DNA of 6,258 nucleotides. Origin: an uncultured Anaerolineaceae bacterium. GTDB lineage: Bacteria > Chloroflexota > Anaerolineae > Promineifilales > Promineifilaceae. The notes beneath the pieces are model-generated. The model ran no database searches. It was not told the DNA's origin and worked only from the letters and a program-made list of their open reading frames with translations. Both the position numbers and the translations under genes were made by a program. The stretch is from positions 1 through 6,258 of the forward strand of contig CALBTC010000232.1 of the NCBI GenBank assembly GCA_937967805.1. The letters are read 5' to 3'. Shown here piece after piece: positions 1 through 4,175 of the stretch. Position 1 is the first letter of the stretch; the number at the start of each line of letters is the position of its first letter.

Positions 1-1204
1 TTTCGCGCACGTAGGTGAGGGCGCGGGTTTGCCGCTCATTCATGCTTTTGGTCCATTTGGGGCTTGGCTGCCGCTGCCGCTTGTTGTGCAGCGTGACGGT
101 AAACAGGTGGGGCGTGGCTTTAAAGTCTGGGGGTTTGTGGCCTGCTTGGGCCATCTCCTCGATCATCTGGTCGATGCCCAGTCCCAATTCCTCAATGTAG
201 CCCCATTGGTACAGGCCATTCACCAGGCGTGGATTGCGCGAGAAATGTTCTTCGACCAGATTGTCCAGCGTCATGTAGCCTGGCAGCCCACCGGGGCTGA
301 TAATTTCCAGCCGGTCAGAGTACATGCGAATTTCGATGCGCCGCCCCTGGATGCGATAGTCGCGATGAGCCACGGCGTTTACCAGGGCCTCGCGCACGGC
401 AAACCGAGGATACTCCAGCAGCTCTTCCCGCTCTAGCTGGTTGACGGTGGCCCCCACGCGCATCTCTTCAAAGATGATGTTCCAGGCCCGCTCAATGATC
501 CGTGCCGCCGGGCCAATGATTTCATCGCGACGGCCGTAGCCAATGCCGCCATCCTCGCCGCGCGGTTCTGTGCCGGGGAACTTGACAAAAACGATGCCGC
601 TTTGCGGGAAAAACATTTGCGGGTTGCGGGCAAAGAGCAAAATGCCGATGGTGGTGGGATGGCCATCCCGGTCGGTGGCCCCAATTTCAAAGAGGAGTTC
701 GCGGGTAGAGAGGGAGCGGGCCTGGCCACGCTGTTCGCGCCGCTCCAGATAATCTCGCACGATGTCGCTGTCCAGGTCGGTGTAGCGGGCGCCGGGGACG
801 AGTTCGGTTTCGTATTCGGCCCTGTTTTTGCTGTTGGCCAGGTTACGCACTTCGTCACCGGTGAGGGTGCGGTTTTGGGTGCCGCTGCGCACCAAAACCC
901 GGCCATCTTCCAGCGTGTGTAGATCGGTGCTGCGCGGTACCTCAATGCCGATGAGGGTGCCCTGGGGCGTTTCTACCTGCTGCCACTGCGTAGGCACCGG
1001 TGGACGACAAAGCCGGGCCGCTTCCAGCAAAGCCCCTTCGGCCTCTTCTTCCCAGATGTCGTTGACGGGACGGCCGTTTTCGTTCAGCCCCAGCACAATC
1101 AACCCGCCATCCCCGTTGGCCAGCGCCACCAAACATTCTGCCAATGTTTCTGTGTCTGCTTCTGCCAGAAAGGCCAACCGCTGTCCAGGCTTTTGTTTTA
1201 ACAT
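1..1204 (-). CDS. AlbA_2 / HATPase_c_4 domain putative transcriptional regulator, 3' end cut by window
   Basis: The frame stays open for 401 codons from ATG at 1204 to the window edge. Residues about 5-120 look like a Schlafen-type AlbA_2 nucleic-acid-binding domain (PF04326): an N-terminal acidic stretch, then ALANGDGGLIVLGLNENG (27-44), the usual 'AFANT-GG-I-IGV-D-G' core. Residues about 265-350 match the RecG-like GHKL ATPase domain HATPase_c_4 (PF13749): N-box REALVNAVAHRDY (271-283), then SPGGLPG (303-309), SRNPRLVNGLY (322-332) and GYIEELGLGIDQM (335-347). Family members usually end in a winged helix; the last visible residues (MNERQTRALTYVRE, 388-401) look like its beginning, so perhaps 50-100 residues are missing. 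Such proteins are annotated as ATP-binding transcriptional regulators, and their targets are mostly unknown. No Shine-Dalgarno precedes the ATG; an extended -10 does. Two ACGGCCGT octamers lie inside, as in the right-hand genes, so I take it as resident DNA. It begins 81 bp after the attC-like site, so being a cassette gene itself is not excluded. Confidence 0.85.
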   Translation of the reverse strand, partial: MLKQKPGQRLAFLAEADTETLAECLVALANGDGGLIVLGLNENGRPVNDIWEEEAEGALLEAARLCRPPVPTQWQQVETPQGTLIGIEVPRSTDLHTLEDGRVLVRSGTQNRTLTGDEVRNLANSKNRAEYETELVPGARYTDLDSDIVRDYLERREQRGQARSLSTRELLFEIGATDRDGHPTTIGILLFARNPQMFFPQSGIVFVKFPGTEPRGEDGGIGYGRRDEIIGPAARIIERAWNIIFEEMRVGATVNQLEREELLEYPRFAVREALVNAVAHRDYRIQGRRIEIRMYSDRLEIISPGGLPGYMTLDNLVEEHFSRNPRLVNGLYQWGYIEELGLGIDQMIEEMAQAGHKPPDFKATPHLFTVTLHNKRQRQPSPKWTKSMNERQTRALTYVRE

Positions 1205-1210
1205 GACATA

Positions 1211-1219
1211 ATTATAGCA
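1211..1219 (-). promoter_or_regulatory. Extended -10 promoter for a leaderless mRNA
   Basis: On the minus strand TGCTATAAT is a consensus extended -10 (TGn-TATAAT). Its last base is 1211, so transcription should start about 7 bases on, at or beside the A of the ATG at 1204. A weak -35 candidate (GTGACA, 5 of 6) lies 20 bp upstream of the TATAAT, a long spacer that the extended -10 could tolerate. No purine-rich SD lies between the promoter and the ATG. Confidence 0.7.
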
Positions 1220-1284
1220 GAAGTTGTGGCGATTAGTGTCACATTTTTGGGGAGGGGGTGAAGAGGGGAGTGATAGGCCGTTTA

Positions 1285-1391
1285 GGTTAACGTCAGCTTC
1301 AGCGGGCGGCGCGTTGACCAACGGCCGTCCCCTTACCAAAACAACTCGCACGAATCCATTACTCGCCGCTCCGCTACAAGCATTGTTAGCT
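1285..1391 (-). repeat. attC-like recombination site (attC1), downstream end of gene cassette
   Basis: Read on the minus strand, the site runs R'' AGCTAAC (1391-1385), then AATGCTTGTAGCGG, a variable loop, CCGCTGAAGCTGAC, and R' GTTAACC (1291-1285). R'' fits RYYYAAC and R' fits GTTRRRY with one deviation each. The arms fold as in attC sites: AGCGGAGCGGCG pairs with CGCCGCCCGCT apart from one bulged A, TTGTAGCGG pairs with CCGCTGAA with one extra base on the L'' side, and AAC pairs with GTT at the base. Extrahelical bases in an otherwise paired stem, with the extra base on L'', are the known asymmetry of attC. The length of 107 bp is within the usual range. The orientation is correct for a cassette whose gene is the minus-strand gene at 1451-2283. 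The variable loop (about 1312-1363) contains the octamer ACGGCCGT at 1321. This rests on structure seen by eye; no covariance search was run. Confidence 0.75.
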
Positions 1392-1450
1392 GGTTTGCCT
1401 GATTCAAATCTTTTTCGAGCAACAATCCTACTCAATTTACCTTGAGGTAT

Positions 1451-2283
1451 CTATGGGTGCGTGCGATTTCTTGGGCCAAATAGTTCTGTTGCATTATTTA
1501 TCAAATTATTTACTTGTTGGATATTGGCTAAGCTGGATCCGATCTTTGACAAAGTATAAACTGTTCTACTTGCTGCATCCTTCACTGAACCGCCAAGATG
1601 AAATAATTGGTCATCACTCAGCAACCATCGATCATGAAAGTTTGGTTCAGTCATTAGCCTGTAATTCATTTTCCGCTCGTTTGAATAAAGCCGAGATATG
1701 TCAATGAATTTGTCGTATTGCTTTTTGTTACGATGATTTGTGCGAGGCCATGTGACCAGTGTAACTTTAACGTGTTCTGGTACATGTTCTAAAAAGCGAT
1801 GGAAAATTGTATGATCAATATATCTATCAACATAGACTAGTTCCTTACTTGTTGTCACGCATAGTTCCTTGATTCTACAATATGCAGAAAATGGTGTTTT
1901 CGCTTCATAGATTACTGAATCAATACTAACTGGTACAGTTGATATCGCAGCAATAAGCTTCTGTTTATGGGTATCGAATTCATCGGCAATATTCTCAGGT
2001 GAATCGACCATTTGCTTTCTAACTAGATTGTTTAGACGTACAAGGGGTCCCTGAATATCGTGCATTTCGACAGAATATTCCGCTCCTTTTTCGCTTTTAC
2101 AAAATGCATTTAATTCATTTAAAAGATTTTGTTGTTCAACATGGAATCTAGCACGGATTCGTGCTCGCTCTTGTTTGTCGAATTTGTCAGGATTTTCAAT
2201 GACGTCGAGCACCGGTTTAACCAACAATCCAACTTTGAAAAAAATTCAGCTTGCTCTTGTTTGCGATTTATTCTTTTACCCAT
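1451..2283 (-). pseudogene. PLD-like phosphodiesterase-fold protein, 1-nt frameshift near the N terminus
   Basis: From TTG at 2227 the frame gives 258 residues ending at TAG (1451-1453). The credible start is ATG at 2283: codons 1-15 read MGKRINRKQEQAEFF, then frame is lost in a run of seven T (2238-2244). One extra T would restore a protein of about 277 residues continuing FKVGLLVKPVLDVIENPDKF. The TTG at 2227 has no SD and cuts the helical N terminus, so I doubt it. Numbering from that TTG, the N-terminal 110 residues are charged and probably helical. The C-terminal half resembles single-motif PLD-like proteins: ELVYVDRYID (129-138), a strand VKVTLVTW (153-160), then FHDRWLLSDDQLFHLGGSV (197-215) and KDAASRTVYTLSKI (216-229), matching the family pattern HDR-hhhhD-hhHLGaSlKD. 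Relatives occur as phosphodiesterases or nucleases and often in defence loci; the activity here is not known. It is the only gene of the cassette and is AT-rich beside its neighbours. The frameshift may be real, a sequencing error, or slippage during expression. Confidence 0.65.
2238..2244 (-). other. Homopolymer frameshift site (T7 on coding strand)
   Basis: Seven A on the plus strand give T7 in the coding sense. The ATG-2283 frame enters this run as GAA TTT TTT and leaves as TCA AAG, whereas the long PLD-like frame needs TTC AAA GTT. Insertion of one T, or loss of two, joins both halves into a continuous protein. Confidence 0.75.
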
Positions 2284-2305
2284 GTTGTTTCAATTCATTT
2301 TTGCC

Positions 2306-2392
2306 AGCTAACGATTAAGGATTGATGCGGCGCGGCTCCGAAAGCACCTTCCAAGAACCAGCACGTGAGCCGCCGCATAAACCGTGTTGGAC
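2306..2392 (-). repeat. attC-like site (attC2), upstream boundary of the cassette
   Basis: Read on the minus strand, R'' GTCCAAC (2392-2386) is a perfect RYYYAAC and R' GTTAGCT (2312-2306) fits GTTRRRY with one deviation. The arms between them pair: ATGCGGCGGCTC (2378-2367) against GAGCCGCGCCGCAT (2338-2325), with a two-base bulge. The length of 87 bp is typical. It lies immediately before the PLD-like gene, where the preceding cassette's attC should be. Against it, the spacers between R and the stem are unequal (7 and 12 bases), so the site may be decayed or be a hairpin belonging to the IS91 relic. R'' and R' pair poorly with each other (4 of 7), as expected if R'' came from a different cassette that is now gone. 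Confidence 0.5.
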
Positions 2393-2611
2393 TAAGCCGG
2401 TGGAAAAGAAACCTATATGGAATTTAAGCCGAAAAATGATGGAGGCAGTAGCACCGGCAGCCGCCTGTTTGCGGGCATTGTAGCAGTTTGTAAGCCACAA
2501 GGTCAACCAAAAATAAAGTTCTTTGTTTGGCCAAGCAGGCAGCAGCCGACCTTAAACAAGCAAGCCTCAGAAAGCATGCTGCCAAACAGATAGGCGACCC
2601 AAAACGACCCT
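2393..2611. other. Non-coding stretch at the 3' side of the IS91-like relic
   Basis: I see no convincing gene here. The open frames of 60-90 codons in this stretch have odd composition and no recognisable motif. The stretch holds an outward promoter (2477-2506) and an inverted repeat, TGTTTGGC at 2524-2531 with GCCAAACA at 2581-2588, which contains a second nested match (GGCAGCA / TGCTGCC). By position, downstream of the transposase stop, this would be the origin (oriIS) side of an IS91-family element, where hairpins are usual, but the exact element end could not be fixed. Confidence 0.4.
2477..2506 (-). promoter_or_regulatory. Outward-facing promoter at the 3' end of the IS91-like relic
   Basis: On the minus strand TTGACC (2506-2501, 5 of 6 to consensus) is followed by an 18-bp spacer and TACAAT (2482-2477, 5 of 6), preceded by TGC, which makes an extended -10. 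Transcription would start near 2470 and run through attC2 into the PLD-like gene, giving a leader of about 190 bases. Outward promoters at the 3' end are known for ISCR1 of the same family. Here one would take the role that Pc plays in an integron. Confidence 0.55.
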
Positions 2612-2979
2612 CTACAGCGGCGGTGCCCGTAGGTTGTGGGGTTTCAGCTTCTGCAGCAAATGCAATGGTTGCTTGCAGTGAGGACAACGCGGCTGCCAAT
2701 CAGGCGACGAACTGTTTTGGGCTCTTTGTCGTGTGACAGGCGGTGACGGCGCAGGCGGTGACGGCGTGAACCAGGCCACAATCTGATGAAGGACCCGCCG
2801 CTGGCCGGGGCTAAAGAAGCCATAATAACGCACCTTAACAAAGCCTTTGGGCCGAACGTGTTGCAAGAAACGACGGATGAATTCGATGGCAGGCAGCGTA
2901 CACAAGCGCCACTCTCGTGAGCCAGACGGCCGAAAAGGAACACCACCTTATCAGTCACGGTCACCAGCCGCCAGTTAGC
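2612..2979 (-). pseudogene. IS91-family transposase, C-terminal fragment with frameshift
   Basis: Only the tail of a Y2 rolling-circle-type IS91/IS801 transposase (PF04986) remains. It begins in the recombinase frame with ANWRLVTVTDKVVFLF, the 'ISN-RI--v-dg-VtF-y' strand region, then moves by one base to another frame at the T4 run on the coding strand (2933-2936), continuing RPSGSREWRLCTLPAIEFIR, then RFLQHVRPKGFVKVRYYGFF and SPGQRR. The block EFIRRFLQHV-PKGFVKVRYYGFF is highly typical of this family. The tail ends with a CPHCKQP zinc-ribbon-like motif and stops at TAG (2612-2614). The HUH and catalytic tyrosine regions are absent, so it cannot transpose by itself. A proline-rich linker before the CPHC motif carries a 15-bp tandem duplication. 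Confidence 0.8.
2737..2766 (-). repeat. 15-bp exact tandem duplication in transposase tail
   Basis: CAGGCGGTGACGGCG occurs twice back to back (2737-2751 and 2752-2766). In the transposase frame it adds five codons and makes the linker TPSPPAPSPPV. Being a multiple of three, it leaves the frame intact. Confidence 0.9.
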
Positions 2980-3630
2980 CAGGGCGGCTTTGAACGCCTT
3001 TTGTACACTGGTAGGACCCAGCGGCCAGGTTGCCTGGGACGGCGAACAGCGAAACCGCGAAGGAAACAGCAACGTGGCATGGCGATGACTGGCCCACTGC
3101 TGCCGCAGCAGCTCTAGTGTGGACTGGGGCAAGGGCACATAGCGGTCTCGGCCCCCTTTGGCCTGGCGAATGTGCAGCAGTTCTCGCTCACCATCAACGT
3201 CGCCCACTTCCAGCCGTATCGCTTCGCCCAGACGCAGGCCGCAGCTGTAGATCGTGGTCAGGCAGACGCGATAAGGCAGCCGCCGGACGCAGTCGAGGAT
3301 CTGTCGCACCTCGGTTTGCGTCAGCACCACCGGCAGCTTGCGGCTTTACGGGGGTCGCACCAGGTCGAAGGTGGCCCATTGACGCTGCAAGGTGTGCTCG
3401 TAGAAGAATTTGATGCCGCACAGAGCGACGGTGCAGGCGCTGCGCGAGGCTTGCTTCTCGTTTTTGAGATACAAGAAGTAGTCGCGGAGTTCGGCTTCGC
3501 TGATCTGCTCTGGGGACTTATCGTAATATTCTGCCAGTTGGCGCACCGCCCGCAGGTAGGAATCCTGCGTTTTGGGGGCCAAACCGCGCAGTTGCATGTC
3601 GGCCAACATGCGCTGACGTAAGTGAGTCAT
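2980..3630 (-). pseudogene. XerC/D-like tyrosine recombinase, interrupted and truncated
   Basis: ATG at 3630 has a consensus SD (AGGAGGT, 3643-3637) 6 bases upstream. The first 94 residues are the SAM-like core-binding domain: MTHLRQRMLADMQLRGLAPK, then TQDSYLRAVRQLAEYY, EAELRDYFLYLKNEK and GIKFFYEHTL. A TAA at 3346-3348 stops it at RPP; family members have a lysine in the usual 'RPPK-RKLPVVLT', so one substitution in AAA is enough. The same frame continues with SRKLPVVLTQTEVRQILD and the catalytic domain, including the first catalytic arginine in YSCGLRLGEAIRL and the lysine of HIRQAKGGRDRYVPLP. At TSVQKAFKAAL the similarity passes abruptly into transposase sequence. The HxxR box and the nucleophilic tyrosine are missing, so it is inactive. 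It lacks the extra patch typical of IntI and is therefore not an integron integrase. Confidence 0.85.
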
Positions 3631-3677
3631 GACTATACCTCCTATGGTTGGGATTGAATTTAGTAGGAAATATAGTC
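3631..3677 (-). promoter_or_regulatory. Hairpin hiding the ribosome binding site of the recombinase
   Basis: In the mRNA, GACUAUAUUUCCU (from 3677 to 3665) can pair along all 13 bases with AGGAGGUAUAGUC (3643 to 3631): eleven Watson-Crick pairs and two G-U pairs, with a 21-base loop. The second arm holds the complete SD and ends directly before the ATG at 3630, so the folded form would block initiation. A possible weak -10 (TATATT, 3674-3669) overlaps the first arm. A transcript from it would start after that arm and escape the hairpin, while read-through from outside would include it. Confidence 0.65.
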
Positions 3678-3747
3678 GTTAATACAATTGGATTGGAGCA
3701 AGGAGAGAGGCTACAGTACCTGCCTGCGCGCAGCGCTTAGTTCAATA
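3678..3747. other. Spacer between membrane protein gene and IS91-like relic
   Basis: This is a short gap with no gene. It contains a perfect 10-bp palindrome, CTGCGCGCAG, at 3724-3733, just after the stop of the membrane protein gene, without a T-run. The 5' end of the IS91-like element probably lies in or near this gap but cannot be placed. Confidence 0.4.
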
Positions 3748-4068
3748 TTATTTACCCTCATTTTGCCCACCTTTTCTAACGCCAAAAGCCGCAAAGCTAA
3801 TGTAAAACAGCCCGATAATGACAAACAGTCCCCCCGGCGCGCCCCCGCAGGCAAACCTTAACATCTGTTGTTCTGGAGAATCTGGGAAATACGTCCCGAT
3901 TTGTTTTGCCACCAGGAGTTCCCACAAAAGATAAATTTGCCCCACAAGGAATCCCCAGAAAATGAGTTTACCCTCATTTTTCTCATTATTTTTTCGCGCT
4001 TTCCACCATGAAAAAAGCAGATAAGCTTGAATTAAAAGGACAACAATTGTGGGGACAAAATAAATCAT
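3748..4068 (-). CDS. Small three-helix membrane protein, unknown family
   Basis: I choose ATG at 4068 (106 residues, starting MIYFVPTIVV). An upstream in-frame ATG at 4149 would add 27 residues encoded by a palindromic intergenic repeat, which is unlikely to be protein. Helix 1 is about residues 1-22 (IVVLLIQAYLLFSWW), followed by a basic loop KARKNNEKNEGK. Helix 2 covers about 35-55 (IFWGFLVGQIYLLWELLVA), then a loop with FPDSPEQQ and a GGAPGG turn. Helix 3 is about 80-98 (LFVIIGLFYISFAAFG), with a basic tail. Positive charge in the first loop and the tail puts both in the cytoplasm, with the N terminus outside. No clear SD is visible. The gene stands alone between the IS91 relic and the hydrolase gene and has more A and T than the salvage genes. 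I do not recognise it and assign no function. Confidence 0.55.
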   Translation of the reverse strand: MIYFVPTIVVLLIQAYLLFSWWKARKNNEKNEGKLIFWGFLVGQIYLLWELLVAKQIGTYFPDSPEQQMLRFACGGAPGGLFVIIGLFYISFAAFGVRKGGQNEGK

Positions 4069-4098
4069 ATCTTGAATTTTCGGAGCTATTACGTAATT

Positions 4099-4170
4099 GG
4101 GACACAAATTTCCACAGATGAGCATAGATTGAAAAGAAAATCTGTGCAAATCTGTGTTTATCTGTGTCCC
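4099..4170. repeat. 72-bp imperfect palindrome of CACAGAT words
   Basis: Two 32-base arms (4099-4130 and 4139-4170) match at 25 of 32 positions around an 8-base A-rich loop. The outer eight bases, GGGACACA and TGTGTCCC, match perfectly. The right arm is itself a run of ATCTGTG words. It begins 6 bases beyond the stop of the hydrolase gene, so it could act as a transcript-end hairpin or RNA stabiliser for the salvage unit. It has no T-tract of a classical intrinsic terminator. Confidence 0.75.
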
Positions 4171-4175
4171 ATTCT

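Larger units (their letters stand above)
1291..2311 (-). mobile_element. Integron-type gene cassette carrying a PLD-like gene
   Basis: The inferred cassette is 1021 bp, from the G/TTAGCT cleavage point of the upstream attC-like site (T at 2311) to the G at 1291 in attC1. It holds a single gene running in the cassette direction and ends in attC1, the standard cassette layout. The first nine bases at the upstream boundary, GTTAGCTGG (2312-2304), are the exact reverse complement of CCAGCTAAC (1393-1385) at R'' of attC1. In a closed cassette circle these two ends would form the basal stem of attC, so a perfect match is the sign of one cassette rather than two chance hairpins. The interior is visibly AT-rich against GC-rich flanks and its coding region has no ACGGCCGT octamer. 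No integron integrase gene is in the window, so this would be a cassette without a visible integrase (CALIN-like). Confidence 0.7.
2612..3677 (-). mobile_element. Degraded IS91/ISCR-like element with accessory tyrosine recombinase
   Basis: A tyrosine recombinase frame is followed in the same direction by an IS91-type transposase tail, an order seen in IS91-family elements that carry a XerC/D-like partner gene. The element is dead: the recombinase has an in-frame stop, a deletion removes the end of the recombinase and most of the transposase, and the transposase remnant is frameshifted. Limits are set to the recognisable parts (leader hairpin to transposase stop). True termini were not identified; IS91 elements make no target duplication and lack long inverted ends, so eye inspection cannot place them. 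Confidence 0.7.

Noticed and set aside
433..1136. Two minus-strand frames (433-945 and 942-1136) and several plus-strand frames over the left gene
   Set aside because: They lie in other frames of the long AlbA_2/ATPase gene, have low-complexity composition and no motifs, and the main frame shows clear domain motifs throughout.
1224..1445. Plus-strand frame of 73 codons
   Set aside because: It covers the attC-like site and its composition follows the hairpin arms; no protein features are visible.
2340..2392. Group II intron domain V, suggested by CACGTGCTGGTTC
   Set aside because: The GGTTC has no pairing GAGCC at the right distance and there is no GAAA-type loop; no reverse transcriptase is near.
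2315..2699. Minus-strand frames at 2315-2506 and 2424-2699 as small genes
   Set aside because: They overlap the promoter, the attC-like site and the transposase tail, and have no SD or recognisable features.
2644..2934. The last about 95 residues of the long frame starting at 3330, as a novel domain
   Set aside because: From 2934 on it reads the transposase tail out of frame; the neighbouring frame ending at 2612 gives the recognisable IS91 sequence.
2980..3630. The tyrosine recombinase as the integron integrase of the cassette
   Set aside because: It lacks the IntI-specific insertion near the catalytic domain, its N terminus is of the type found next to IS91 transposases, and it is directly followed by an IS91 transposase tail.
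4069..4149. N-terminal extension of the membrane protein to ATG at 4149
   Set aside because: The extra 27 codons lie mostly within the 72-bp palindromic repeat and are polar, whereas the protein from 4068 starts directly with a membrane helix.
4099..4170. CRISPR repeats or a classical intrinsic terminator
   Set aside because: The ATCTGTG words are only 7 bases at irregular 9-10 base spacing without spacers, and the hairpin lacks a following T-tract.
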